This document shows, piece by piece, positions 33,541-47,123 of a stretch of 64,000 nucleotides of DNA. Below the pieces are notes generated by a model. That model did no database searches. It was not told where the DNA came from and saw only the letters and a list, made by a program, of their open reading frames with translations. A program made the translations under genes and the position numbers. Each line of letters opens with the position of its first letter. Positions within the stretch are counted from its first letter, which is position 1. The stretch is from Alopecurus myosuroides. Lineage: Eukaryota > Streptophyta > Magnoliopsida > Poales > Poaceae. The stretch spans positions 175,280,380 to 175,344,379 of the forward strand of contig CM054062.1 of the NCBI GenBank assembly GCA_028641055.1, in the 5' to 3' direction.

Positions 33541-35095
33541 TCGAGCATCAACCTCTCGAAGCAGTCGCTCGGTCTCCGCAGCGGTCAGCCGAATGATCCG
33601 CTCCGCTGCAGGTCACACAACCTCATAACGAGGGACAAAATCTACACGTGGTCCTTGGGTATTAGAGAGTCGCGCCACAGAGTTGAAGTTGACATTAGGG
33701 TTCCATAGACGCACAAAGGCAAGTGCCACCTGAGCGCCACAAATGAGTTGCTGACGCACACACTCTCGAACATCCTCCACCCGATGAAACAATATTAGCA
33801 AACCACTCAAGCTATCAGGAGCAACGTCGAAAGGCTAAAATGCTCGATGGACCAAACAAAGGGCCTCCCGACAAGACTCAACAAAAAGTTGCGCCTGGCT
33901 CACCCGATACTGCAGGGTAGCCAAGACAAAACCTCAGCTGCGGTCAGACCAGAAGTTGCTCACGTGAGGTTTGGAGTTGTTCGATTCGCAAACAATGTGA
34001 TTATCTACCCAGTGACCCTCAAACGCTCCATCAGGCTCAACAACTGCATGGACAGAAAACGCGTCAGATCACAAGCAAAGAAAACACCAAAAATACTCGG
34101 GGGCACGTGGAACTTACAAAGCATGCTTTTCACGATGCTCGCCAGCTCCTCCATCACAAGCTGCTCGCGATCCGCAGCAAGTTTCTGCTTGGACTTGGCA
34201 ACATCCGCCACACCTTGCAGAGCCTTGAGCTTACACTTACCATCCATGACACGGCCACAGAGCGTGGCAAGCATACTCGCATCAGTGATCAGCGGCTCAG
34301 TCGAAGGAACGAACACCGCTCGACTAGCCACCGCCAGCATCTACAACCTGGAAAGAACAAAAGAAACACGTCAGTTTCAGTCTTGAAGCTACACCCAACT
34401 CGACGAATTAGAAACAAATATATCCTCGAGTGATCGGGGGCTACTCCCATCGGGAGAATACAAAGTAAGACACAATAAATGCTGACACTTTTAAACGTCT
34501 CGATTGGAAAGAAAAGTATGGGATGCTTCCCGAAGTTGATTACACAGATCTGGCATACAAAAGATAAAACGACGCTCGTCCTAAGGAACTATCGACTTCC
34601 CAGAGGTACCTCCACTCGCAGAAGGCTTCGCACCACGGCCGCGAGAAACTACCTCAGAGAGCATCTTCGCTAGCTTCCCCGCACGATCGCCAAAGGGTCG
34701 AAGCGCTACCTTTTTGCCGAGCGCGTCTCGAGGGAGCTCCGAATACACCTTCTCCAGGTCACCCGAGACGTTGTGCGCCAAGGCAAACTGGATCGCCGTC
34801 TTGGCTCCACACTCGGTCTACGCGAGATAGTACTCCTGAAGGGGACCAGCTTTGCCAATAAAGACTTACGGGAGGCCACCAAGAGTTGGCGGAACCGGAA
34901 CATCCACGAGCAATCGCTGGTGCAGCTGCGACAACACTCGAGCAGCATCACGCAGGGCGAATCAAGCCTTGTTCTCGTGCTCTTGCATCTGAGTGCACGT
35001 GTCTGTCAGAGCGTCGACTCAGACCCCTCCGGATAGCGCCAAATCAGCATCAAGAGCATCTAAAACAGAAAAAGGAGCGAATCGATATAAGCAGG
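33541..35095 (-). pseudogene. G1 antisense gene, 3' half
   Basis: Minus-strand exons of the G1 counterpart of the G2 antisense gene, recognised by order and open stretches: 35050-34580 (RVLSQLHQRLLVD; LAHNVSGDLEKVYSELPRDA), 34340-34110 and 33835-33541 (SLSGLLILFHRVEDVRECVR; ends LLREVDARR and TAA at 33541). In-frame stops occur in each block. Introns keep GT...AG in places. The other half lies beyond A3, at 49270-51699. Inactive. Confidence 0.65.
34436..34455 (+). repeat. PPT-like GGGGGCTAC copy
   Basis: GGGGGCTACTCCCATCGGGA within an intron of the antisense pseudogene. Related copies lie at 49795-49814 and 49917-49936, and the first nine bases equal the G1 PPT before the 3' LTR (52886-52894). 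Confidence 0.7.
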
Positions 35096-36681
35096 TGATG
35101 GTGCAGATAGTGCACTCGTTGGGAGACACCAAGAGGAGGGTGTGATGAGCACATCAATAGGAAATTCCCCTTAGTTAAGAACCAAGGTTATCAATCCAGT
35201 AGGAGGAAGAGGACCTTCGGAAGGTTGATGCCACTGATGGTGGTGCTGGCGCTTCACCAGTGTCAGCAACACCGTGGAACCTGCACACAACACAACCAAA
35301 ATACTTTGTCCCAACGGTACAGTGAGGTTGTCAATCTCACCGGTCTTGCTAAAACAAAGATTAGACGTATAGTGTGTAAAATGATGTATGCTTGCAGTAA
35401 GTAAAGAAAGCAAGAAATAGCAGTGGTTTGTTTAACAGTGTAGAAAAATGGACCGGGGTTCATAGGTTCACTAGTGGTGTCTCTCCATAAAAGATAGCAT
35501 GCTGGGTGAACAAATTACAGCTGGGCAATTGACAAATAGAGGTTGCACCGTAGTGCACATTATAACATGATGCCTACTATAATATTTAGTGCTGGTATTA
35601 CAAAAATATACATAGACGTAATCCATCTGCATCTATGACTAATAATCCACCCTTAGGTTATCATCTGAACCCCCTTAGGTATTAAGTTGCAAGCAACAGA
35701 TAACTGCATTAAACAATGTGTGTAATGTAAGCAATGATTATGCACGCAGGCACTCTCACCGTTGTTTTCTCCTAATGCAACAACACATCCTCCCCCTTCA
35801 CGTTTCTGTCACTCGAGCAAGGTGGTGAGGAGGCATGAACCCACTATCAAGCATAAATACTCCCTCTCAGGGTCTCTAGCAAGTACTTGGCCAGAGCAAC
35901 CACTAGCAACGGAAAGCATGCAAGATCACAAATAACATATGCAATAAAGACTATAATCAACTTGGCATAAGTTTAATATTCATCGGATCCCAGCAAACAC
36001 AACATATAGAATTACATAAGATCAATCTCGATCATGATAGGCAGCTCACGAGATCTAAACATGGAGGAATGTGAGGAGAAGACAACGATCTAGCTACAAC
36101 TACGAACCCGTAGTCCAAGGATGAACTACTCACGCATCACTCTGGAGGCAGGCATGGTGATGGAGAGGCCTCCGGTGATGATTTCCTCTCCGGCAGGGTG
36201 CCGGAGATAGCTTCAGATCCCCCCTGATCTAGGGTTGACGGTGACGGCGGCTGCGGAATTTTTCTGGGATTCTTGATCAGGTCTTTAGGGTTTTCCATCC
36301 GGGGGGATTAAATAGGCGAAAGGGAAAAGGCGGTGGAGCTCCAGGGCCCCCACACCCATAGCTGGCGCGGCCAGGGGGGCCGCGCCACCCTATGGTGTGG
36401 ACCCCCTTATGCCCGTCTTCGACTCTCATTCGGTCTTCTGGATGCTTCCTGGGAAAATAGGACTTCCGGGCTTCGAACTTTCCAATTCCGAGAATGTTTC
36501 CAGAACAACTTTTCTGAAACCAAAAACAGCAGAAAACATGGAACTGGCTCTGTGGCATCTTGTCAATAGGTTAGTCCCGGAAAACGTATAAAAATTCTAT
36601 AAATAAGGGAGAAAACAAGTAGCAATTGACATAATATGATCATGGAGCATCAGAAATTATAGATACGTTGGAGACGTATCA
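35096..36681 (-). repeat. A3 3' LTR
   Basis: Complete, 1586 bp, TGATGGTGCAG to GACGTATCA. Serves as reference for the damaged 5' LTR of the same element. Confidence 0.92.
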
Positions 36682-39358
36682 AGCATCCCCAAGCACAGTT
36701 CCTACTCGTCCTCGAGTAGGTAAACGATAAAGCAATAATTTCTGAGGTGACATGCTACTATCATAAACACGATCAATCTAATGTAAAAGCATATGCACAC
36801 TGAGATCGTAGAACTTAAAACACAAACATGATAAATAGAACTTTAAAATAAAGCATAGCAATTACTTTGCATCAGAAGAGTATCTCAAATAAAGAACCAT
36901 GAATAATAATGCAAAGAAAGGTAAAAGTTTGTTTCAGGTATAGAGAAAGCATGGCAAAGTGATATTTCGCTAGTCCTTAAGAGTGGGGAAAAACATAAAT
37001 GCCAAGACACCTTCAAGGTTCACGAGGAAGACTAGAGAAAATAATTTAAGAACAAATGATATCACATCATGTAGTAATTATTGATGTTTATGGGACAAAT
37101 GCACATAGAACTCAGAATGGAAAAAATTCTCTCTCAACTGTGCATGAAGTGCAACTCAACATAAAAGTAAAAGAAAGGCCCTTCGCAGAGGGAAGCAGGG
37201 ATCACTCATGTGCTAGAGCTTTTTATTTAATTAAACAGAGGTATTAAAAGTTTGGCAGTCCTCCCCTCCATCTTTCACAAACAATGGCTAACCGAATCGT
37301 GCCTGCCAACAATCACATACCGTGGAGGAGTGTCTATATTTTGGGAGATGTATGCTAATGTCAACGAATGGTAAACAGAAAATATAGTACGTCACAAGCC
37401 AACTGGATTCACAAGAGAGGCTCCCATGTGAAGGACGCATCTGGGTAGAAGGTCATCCCTCTTTCTCTTTTGTTTACACAATTATGCTTTGACTGATAAA
37501 TCAGGGGCAAAAATAGTGAAGAGATTTTGTGTGTATTAATTTGGGGCTGGGAACCCCGCTGCCAGCTCTTCTATCATTTGGATAAGCGGATGAAGCCACT
37601 ATTCTAGGGTGTGAAATCCAATCAAGAAGTGAGATAAAGATTCTCTATTGACGTCCTCATGAGCAAAAACAGGAACATAAAGCAGGAGCAATTTTGAAAG
37701 TTTTAAAGGTAACACATGAGCAATTTACTTGGAGTGGCAGTTAAATACCATATGTAGGTAGGTATGGTGGATACAATGGGAAAAACTTTGGTTTAAGGGA
37801 GTTTGGATGCACGATTAGAGATCATACTCAGTACAGGTGGAGGCTAGCAAAAGACTGGGCGCGACAAATCAAGAGAGCATAAGAGCCATAATCATGCATA
37901 GCGACATAAGCATCATTAATTAAAACATAAGCAGTATCAGAAGTTCAAAAACTAAGTGGTCATGGAGGCTATTCGTGACTGGTTAATAGTCATAAACATG
38001 GTGTGAGAATTCGCCAAGTCAACCAAATAAAACATTCGAAAGAGAATACCATATATTGATGCTTTACTATGACAAGAACAACTCATGAATCTTTCAATAC
38101 ATATTAAACACTCTCGGCTATTTGAGGATATTCATGCTACTCAATAACCACAAGGATTTAAAACTAAAATAACATTTAGCATGGCATGAAGAAGTTCTAG
38201 CCACAGTCTATACAAGCTTCTACTAGCACTGTTATAAATTCTACTTTAAGCAGCAGTTTTCTTCTCCAAACAAGAACCATACAAAACATTCTTTAACAAA
38301 AATACTCTTTATGATACAACAAGAAAACATGAGAGTAATCACATAACACTACTAAAACTAACAGCTCTTATAAGATATGCATGCGAAACATGATCTAAAT
38401 AAATGCAGCAACCAGACAAGATTAAGAATACAAAGTATTCTCATGAAAAAGCGGAGCGTGACACTCTCCAATAAAAGAATGCTAGGTCCAATCAATCTTA
38501 TTGAAAAAAATCAAAAACAAACTGAAAGCAAAAACAAACTGAAAAAAAAAGACGCTCCAAGTAAAGCACATAAGATGCGACCGAATAAAAATATAGTTTC
38601 ACTAGAAGTGACCTGATAATTTGTTGATGAAGAAGGGGATGCCTTGGGCATCCCCAAGCTTAGACGCTTGAGTCTTCTTGGAATTTGCTCGGATGTACCA
38701 CCGTGGAATCCCCAAGCTTAAGCTTTTCACTCTTCTTGATCACATCATATCATCCTCTTCTCTTGAGCCTTGAAAACTTCCTTCACACCAAACTTCTCAC
38801 AATCTTCATTAGCAACGTTAGTGTAATCGAAATAATAAATTCACATGGTTCAGTTTCAACACAAGTCTAACACTGAAAAACACATTAGCTACTGTCACAA
38901 CTTATTTTAAAACTCTTTTTCTCAAAAGAACACCAAAAGAAAGCGATTAAGATGCAAATGCAATTATTGGCAGAAATCTGTCAAAACAGGACAGCAGGTA
39001 AAGATGTTTTTTTTCGAAACTCTTCTGTTGCTCAAATAAAAATGTGGTCAACTAAGAAAATTTTAGTATACAGCCCAGGATTACGCACAAAAAAACGCAG
39101 GTCATTTTGAATTTTCTGTGATTTTATACGAAATAAACAGTGAATAGCAGAAATCTGTTTCCTACACAGAAATCCGAAATATAGCCTCAACTTTCCACTA
39201 GAGGCTTTACTTGGCTAAAAAAAGACACAAAATAAAAGATACATAGGGGATGCTAAGTAAATATACAACACCTAGATGCAAAGAAAACAAAAGAAGACGA
39301 CGGAAAACGGGTTGAAAACAGAGAAATAAAACGGGTTGTCTCCCCGTAGCGCTTTTCT
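36682..39358 (-). other. A3 long non-coding tail
   Basis: Reverse counterpart of the A1 and A4 tails, very similar along its length, with the conserved stem-loop block at about 39331-39377. No open frame worth calling. Confidence 0.75.
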
Positions 39359-40693
39359 TTAATGCCTTTTAGCTAGGCCCAAAAAAGTGGAATCAAGTTT
39401 GAAGATGCTCACATAAGGAATATGAATTATGAAAAATAGAGCATAAAGAAACAAGTATAAAATAAATTTAAGGCTAACCCACTTCCTATGCCCAGGAATC
39501 TTGTAAAGAAATAAATTAAAGAAGCTCAAACTAGAAATCATGGGAATGTAGAACAAGAGCAACTTCAAAACTTTCAACAAAAAGAGAGGTGTTTTAGTAA
39601 CATGAAAATTCATACAACCAAATTTTCCTCTATCATAATAATTTTCAGTAGCATCATGAACAAACTCAACAACATAATTATCACATAAATCATGTTTGTC
39701 AAGGTCTAAAAGCACATAATTCATATCAAGCTCAAAAATAGTGGGATCAAAATTTAAAACCAGCTCCTCTTTTTTTCCCACTTCTAGCAATAGCAAAACA
39801 TGATGATTGATCACTCATAAAAGGTATAGGACAAATTATAGTAATCCTATTTTCAGTAGCATTATAATTTATAACATCAAGTAACATAGGACCATCATCA
39901 AGAGCATTATCATATAATTTTCTAAACAAACTTCCTCATTATCATGCATACCAATAGTTGGAATAAATAGAGGATTATCATGAATAATAGTAGCAATATC
40001 ATTCTCACAAGTTTCATTCATAGTAGTATCAAGGGCACAAGTTTATCAAGTATCAATTTCATCAAATAATATATGAGTTAAAGAGTTACTATCATTGGGA
40101 GGTAGACATGGGTAGCTCCATTCTTCCTCCTCTTGATCATCACTCTCCTCCTCTTTTTCATCCCATGAGCTTCCATATTTAGCAATTTCTTCTTCCATAG
40201 GTTCCTGCAAGGCATTAGTCTCTTCCTTAGGCTGAGAGGATTTATTAAGATATTCCATTATGTAGTAATTATAATCCTTGTATTTATCAAAGCAATATTC
40301 ACGTATAGCATAAATCTCGTGTTTATAAGGTGCATCATCAATACTTTCAAGCAAATAGGAAATTTCGAATGCACCCTTCCAAGAAATAAATTCTTCAATT
40401 TGTTCCGCATCATATAATTCATAATTTACTTTAACATAAGAATATATGGTAACATTATCATTATACTCACACTGAAAAGGGAGGTGTTTATACCTCCTAC
40501 AGCAGCAAGATTTATCAAAGCAATAAGTAACTTTATAAGTAGAGCACAAGTTTTAAGCATAGTCATGCAATTTATTAATTTGCTCCCATAAGTGTATTCC
40601 TTTTTCTGACAAGCGGTGTTCCTTATAATATTTTTGTTGTTCATCTGTGAACCCACTTTTCCTATAAGATCTAGTTTCAAAGACATCAACCAT
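39359..40693 (-). pseudogene. A3 acidic ORF module, broken
   Basis: Minus-strand frames that appear to be pieces of one protein: 40693-40553 (MVDVFETRSYRKSGFTDEQQ, ends HDYA), 40549-40046 (167 codons, Tyr-rich then an acidic run with DEKEEESDDQEEEE), then 40035-39740 (MNETCENDIATIIHDNP, YDNALDDGPMLLDV) and 39814-39359. Frames change several times. From memory, proteins of this Asp/Asn-rich type occur in other Triticeae Athila-like elements, with no assigned role. It occupies the slot where A2 and A4 have gag-protease. No catalytic motif seen. Confidence 0.55.
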
Positions 40694-40855
40694 TGATAGC
40701 AAGCATGATAAAGCAAAAATAACAACTAGAATATGAATTTTTTTTTGTGTGTTTTTGACATAAAGAAGCAAAACAAGACAAAAATAAAAACAAGACAATA
40801 AAAATAATATAGAGGTTGAGAGTGAGAGACTCCCATTGACAGAAGACTTCCTTCT

Positions 40856-40872
40856 CCCCGGCAACGGCGCCA
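40856..40872 (-). other. A3 primer-binding site
   Basis: Minus-strand TGGCGCCGTTGCCGGGG, ten bases inside the LTR end (40883). Confidence 0.8.
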
Positions 40873-40882
40873 GAATAATCCT

Positions 40883-42211
40883 TGATGGTGCAGATCATGC
40901 ACTCGTTGGGATACCCCAAGAGGAGGGTGTGATGAGCACAACAGTAGGAAATTCCCCTTAGTTAAGAACCAAGGTTATCAATCCAGTAGGAGGAGGAGGA
41001 CCTTAGGAAGGTTCATGCCACTAACGATGGTGCTGGCACTTCACCAGTGTCAGCAACAACGTGGAACCTGCACACAACACAACCAAAATACTCTGTCCCA
41101 ACGGTACAATGAGGTTGTCAATCTCACTGGTCTTGCTAAAACAAAGATTAGACGTATAGTGTGGAAAATGATGTATGCTTGCAGTAAGTAAAGAAAGCAG
41201 GAAATAGCAGTGGTTTGTTTAACAGTGCAGGAAACTGGACCGGGGTTCATAGGTTCACTAGTGGTGTCTCTCCATAAAAGATAGCATGTTGGGTGAACAA
41301 ATTACAACTGGGCAATTGACAAATAGAGGTTGCACCGTAGTGCACATTATAACATGATGACTACTATGACATTTAGTGCGGGCATTACAACAATATACAT
41401 AGACCGAAATCCATCTGCGTCTATGACTAATAATCCACCCCCAGGTTATCATCCGACCCCCCTTAGGTATTAAGTTGCAAGCGACAGATAATTGCATTAA
41501 ACAATGTGTGTAATGTAAGCAATGATTATGCACGCGGGCACTAATGATAATTGCATTAAACACGTGCCCGCGCGCGTAATCATTGCTTACATTACACACT
41601 TTGTTTAATGCAATTATTTGTTGCTTGCAACTTAATACCTAAGGGGGTTCAGATGATAACCTGAGGGTGGATTATTAGTCATAGATGCAGATGGATGCCG
41701 TTCTATGTATCTTCTTGTAATGCCCAAACTAAATATCATAATAATCTTCATGTCATATTGTGCACTACGGTGCAACCTCTATTTGTCAATTGCCCAGCTG
41801 TAATTTGTTCACCCAGCATGCTATATTTTGTGGAGAGACACCACTAGTGAACCTATGAACCCCGGTCCATTTTCCACACTGTTAAACAAACCACAACAAT
41901 TTCCTGCTCTCTTTACTTACTGCAAGCATACGCTGTTTTGCACACTATACGTCTAACCTTTGTTTTCAGCAAGACCGGTGAGATTGAGAACCTCACTATA
42001 CCGTTGGGGAAAAGTATTTTGGTTGTGTTGTGTGCAGGTTCCACGTTGTTGCTGACACCGATGAAGCGCCGGCACCACCGTCAGTGGCATCAACCTTCCG
42101 AAGGTCCTCTTTCTCCTACTGGATCGATAACCCTGGTTCTTAACCAAGGGGAAAACTCCTACCGCTGTGCTCATCACACCCTCCTCTTGGGGTTCCCAAC
42201 AAAGCGCATCA
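40883..42211. repeat. LTR palindrome with 22-bp centre
   Basis: Left arm 40883-41541 is A3 LTR (reverse); right arm 41564-42211 is A4 LTR (forward). The arms meet at the same LTR position (CACGCGGGCAC facing GTGCCCGCG). The 22-bp centre contains GATAATTGCATTAAACA, an exact copy of 41487-41503 nearby. Similarity extends outward through the primer-binding sites into both leaders, to about 40740 and 42345. Confidence 0.9.
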
Positions 42212-42221
42212 AGGATTTTTC

Positions 42222-42238
42222 TGGCGCCGTTGCCGGGG
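42222..42238 (+). other. A4 primer-binding site
   Basis: TGGCGCCGTTGCCGGGG, ten bases after the LTR end at 42211. Confidence 0.8.
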
Positions 42239-42402
42239 CGGAAGAAGTCTTTTGGCAAGGGGAGTCTCTCACTCTCGACCTCTTTATTTTGTGTACTGTC
42301 TTGTTTTTATTTTTGTCTTGTTTTACTTCTCTTTATTGAAAACACACAAATTTTAGTTTACTTCATAGTTGTTAATTATTTGCTTGCTTTTATTTTGCCA
42401 AA

Positions 42403-44475
42403 ATGAGTTCCTCTGAGAATACTAAGTTGTGTGACTTCACTAGTACAAACAACAATGATTTTATTTGCACACCTATTGCTCCACCTGCTCCTACTGCTGC
42501 TTTCTATGAGATTAAACCTGTTTATTAAATCTTGTGATGAAAGAACAATTTTATGGTATTTGTACTGATGATGCTGCTGCCCACCTTAATAATTTTGTTG
42601 AACTATGTGATATGCAAAAATATAAAGATGTGTATGGAGATATTATTAAATTGAAATTATTTCCTTTATCTTTGAGAGGAAGAGCTAAAGAATGGTTGCT
42701 ATCTTTGCCTAGAAATAGTATTGATTCATGGACTAAGTGTAAAGATGCTTTCATTGGAAAATATTATCCTCCTGCTAAGATTATGTCCCTGAGAAGTGAC
42801 ATAATGAATTTTAAACAATTTGATAATGAACATGTTGCTAAAGATTGGGAAAGAATGAAAATTATGGTGAAGAATTGTCCCACTCATGGACTGACTACTT
42901 GGATGATTGTACAAACCTTTTATGCAGGACTGAATTTATCCTCAAGGAACCTATTGGATTCAGCTGCTGGAGGTACCTTTATGTCCATCACTTTGTGCAA
43001 TGCAACAAAGCTTCTTGATGATATGATGATAAATTATTCAGAGTGACACACTGAGAGAGCTCCACAAGGTAAGAAGGTAAATTCTGTTGAGGAAACCTCC
43101 TCTTTGAGTGAAAGGCTTGATGCTATTATGTCTATGCTTGTTAATGATAAATCTCAAGTTGATACTAATAATGTTCCTTTAGCCTCTTTGGTTGCTCAAG
43201 AAGAGCATGTTGATGTAAACTTTATTAGAAATAATAATTTTAATAACAATGCTTATAGAAATAATTTTGGTGGAAACAATTATAAACCTTATCCTCCTAA
43301 TAATGGTTATGGTAATTCTTATGGAAACTCCTACAATAGTAATAAAACCTCTACCTCTGATCTTGAAAACATGCTTAAAGAATTTATTAGCACACAAACT
43401 TCTTCTAATAAGTCTGTTGAGGAAAAGTTTGGTAAAACAGATGTTCTTGCCTCTAAAGTAGGTAGCCTTGCTATTGATGTTGATTTTCTAAAACTAAAGG
43501 TTTTGCCACAAGATGTTAAACAAAGTAAAACTTTGAATTCCATACAAGTTTTAATTGATGATAATGTTAGGTTGATGGCTGAATTACGTGCTAGGTGGGA
43601 AAGAGAAGATGAATTGGCTAAAAAGAATAACATTGCTAGAGTTTGCACTATCACAACCACTAGTAAAACTGAAGCTCCAAGTGCTAGTAAACCTCCTACT
43701 ATCAATGGTAAAGTAGTTGGTTTTAACAAAGTCCCTAATCCTTCAGAGAAACATGCTAAATTGCCTCAAAATGCTGAAATTGCTTCTCATAAAAGTGCTG
43801 AAGTTTTTAGAGATGTGGGAGATAATGGTTCCATTACTTCTGATGATAATAATATTGATTTTGATGATTGCAATATCTCTGAAGTTATTATGTTCCTACA
43901 AAAGCTTTCTAGAAGTCCCAATGCTAGTGCCATGAATATGGCCTTTACTAAACATATTACTAATGCTCTCGTGAAAGTTAGGGAAGAAAAGTTAAAACTT
44001 GAGACATCTATCCCTAGAAAATTAGATGATGGTTGGGAGCCTATCATTAAGATAAAAGTAAATGATTTTGATTGCAATTATTTGTGTGATCTTGGTGCTA
44101 GTATCTCTGTTATGCCTCAAAAGCTTTATAATATGCTTGATTTACCACCGTTGGAACACTGTTATTTGGATGTTCATCTTGCTGATAATGCTAAGAAGAA
44201 ACCTTTTGGTAGAATTAATGATGTTCTTATTATGGTTAATAATAACCTTTCCCCCGTTGATTTTGTTGTTATGAACATTGAATGCAATGCTTCTTGTCCT
44301 ATTGTTTTGGGAAGACCTTTTCTTAGAACTGCTGGTGCTATTATTGATATGAAAGAGGGGAGTATTAAATATTAATTCCCCTCAAGAAAGGTTTGGAACA
44401 CTTTCCTAGAAATAATATGAAGCTACCCTTTTACTCTATTATTATATCAAAATATGATGTTGATGCTTCTTTACT
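42403..44475 (+). pseudogene. gag-pro: A4 gag-protease, lightly broken
   Basis: Athila-like gag-protease closely similar to that of A2. ATG at 42403 (MSSSENTKLCDFTSTN). A small deletion and stops near 42520-42535 break the N-terminus. The gag core is open at 42534-43046 (GRAKEWLLSLPRNSIDSW, FIGKYYPPAKI, SAAGGTFM), closed by a TGA at 43044. The frame reopens at 43104 to 44375 with the Asn/Tyr/Gly-rich linker and the protease, whose DLGASISVMP box keeps the catalytic Asp. IVLGRPFLRTAGA follows. A TAA at 44373 ends the frame about 30 codons short of the position (SLLENT, 44475) where A2 stops. No pol follows. Confidence 0.85.
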
Positions 44476-47123
44476 TGAAAATACTTGAGTTGCCCTTTTA
44501 TGCCTAGCTGAAAGGCGTTAAAGAAAAGCGCTACCGGGAGACAACCCGTTTTATTTCGCTATTTTCAACTCGATTTCTTTCGTTTTATTTGGTGTTCTTT
44601 GCACCTTGGTGTTTTTTATTTCCTTAGCAACCCCTCTGTATCTTTCATTTTGAGTTTTTGTTTAGCCAAGTAAAGCCTCTAGTGGAAAGTTGAGCCTATA
44701 TTTCGGATTTCTACGCAGGAAACAGATCACAGAAAATTCAAAATGAACTGAGATTTTTTGTTCTTAATCCTAAGTTATATACACAACTTTTCTTAGAATA
44801 CCACTTTTTTATTTGAGCAACAGAAGATTTTTGAAAAATCGATCTTTACCTGCTGTTCTGTTTTGACATATTTCTGCCATTTATCACATTTGCATCTTAA
44901 TCTCTTTCTTTTGGTGTTCTTTTGTGAAAAAGAGTTTTGAAATAAGTTGTGACAATATATAATGTGTTTTTTTAGTGTTATACTTGTGTTGAAACTGAAC
45001 CTCGTGAATTGTTTCAATTGCACTTCCGTTGCTAATGAAGATTGTGAGAATTTTGATGTGAAGGAAGTTTTCAAGGGTCAAGAGAAGAGGATGATATGAT
45101 GTGATCAAGAAGAGTGAAAAGCTTAAGCTTGGGTATGCCCCGGTGGTACATCCAAGAAAATTCCAAGAAGAGTCAAACGTCTAATCTTGGGGATGCCCAA
45201 GGCATCCCCTTCTTCATCAACAAATTTTCAGGTCACTTCTAGTGAAACTATATTTTTATTCGGTCGCATCTTATGTGCTTTACTTGGAGCAAATTTTATT
45301 TTTTGCTTTGAGTTTTTTTTTTGCTTTTGCTTTCAGTTTGTTTTTAATTTTTCAATAATCTTGGTTGGACCCCAGCATTCTTTTATTGGAGAGTGACACG
45401 CTCCGCTTTTTCATGAGAATACGTTGTATTCTTAATCTCTGTCTAGCTGCTGCATTTACTTAGCTCCTGTTTTGCGTGCATCTCTTATTAGAGTTGTTAG
45501 TTTTAGTAGTGTTATGTGATTACTCTCATGTTTTCTTGCTGTATCATAAAGAGTATTTTTGTTAAAGCATGTTTTGTATGGTGCTTGTTGGGAGAAAGAA
45601 AACTGTTGTTGAAGTAGAATTTATAATAGTACTAGTAGAAGCTTGTATAGACTGTGGCTAGGACTTTTTCATGCCATGCTAAATGTTATTTTACTTTTAA
45701 AGCCTTGTGTTTATTGAGTAGCATGATTTGCCTCAAATAGCTGAGAGTGTTTAATATGTATTGAAGGATTCATGAGTTGGTCTTGTCATAGTAAAGCATC
45801 AATATATGGTATTCTCGTTCGAATGTTTTATTTGGTTGACTTGGCGCATGCTCACACCATGTTTATGACTACAAACCAGTCACGAATAGCCTCCATGAAC
45901 ACTTAGTTTTGGAACTTGTGATACTGCTTATGTTTTAATTAATGATGCTTATGTCGCTATGCATGATTATGGCTCTTATGCTCTCTTAATTTGTCGCTCA
46001 CAGTCTTTTGCTAGCCTCCACCTGTACTGAGTAGGAGCTCTACTCGTGCATCCAAACTCCCTTAAACAAAAAGAAATCCCATTGTATCCACCATACCTAC
46101 CTACATGTGGTATTTAACTGCCATTCCAAAGTAAATTGCTCATGTGTTACTTTTAAAACCTTCAAAATTACTCCTGCTTTATGTTCCTGTTTTGGCTCAT
46201 GAGGACGTAAATAGAGAATCTTTATCTCACTTGTTGATTGGATTTCGGACCCTGGACTAGTGGCTTCATCCTCTTATCCAAATGATAGAAGAGCTGGCAG
46301 CGGGGTGCCCAGCCCCAAATTAATGCAAACAAATTCTCTTCACTATTTTTGCCCCCTAATTTATCAGTCAAAGCATAATTGTGTAAACACAAGAGAAAGA
46401 GGGATGACCTTCTACACCACTTGCGTCCTTCACCATGGGAACCGCTCTTGTGAATCCAGTTGGCTTGTGACATATTGTATTTTTCATTTACCATTCATTG
46501 AGATTAACATACATCTCCCAAAATATAGACACTCAGTGTCAAACTTTTAATACCTCTGTTTAATAAAATAAAAAGCTCTAGCACATGAGTGATCCCTTCT
46601 TCCCTCTGCGAAGGGCCTTTCTTTTAATTTTATGTTGAGCCTCCATCTTCAAACTTTATGCACAGTTGAGAGAGCATTTTTGCCATCCTCAGTTCTATGT
46701 GCATTTGTCCCATAAGCATCAATAATTACTTCATGATGCGATATTATTTGTTCTTAAATTATTTGTTCTAGTCTTGCTCATGAACTTTGAAGGTGTCCTA
46801 GAATTTATGTTTTGCCCCACTCTTAAGGACTAGCAAAATATCACTTTCCCATGCTTTCTCTATACCTGAAACAAACGTTTACCTTTCTTTGCATTATTAT
46901 TCATGATCCTTTATTTGAGTTACTCTCCGTGATGCAAAGTAATTGCTATGCTTTATTATTAAAGTTTTATTTATTATGCTTGTGTTTAAAGTTTTATGAT
47001 CCCAGCGCACATATGCTTTTACATTAGATTGATCAAGTTTATGTTAGTAGCATGTCACCTCAGAAATTATTGTTTTAACGTTTACCTACTCGAGGATGAG
47101 TAGGAACTAAGCTTGGGGATGCT
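44476..47123 (+). other. A4 long non-coding tail
   Basis: Same tail as in A1, with the conserved block at 44503-44560 and CTTGGGGATGC before the 3' LTR at 47124. No reading frame longer than expected by chance. Confidence 0.75.
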
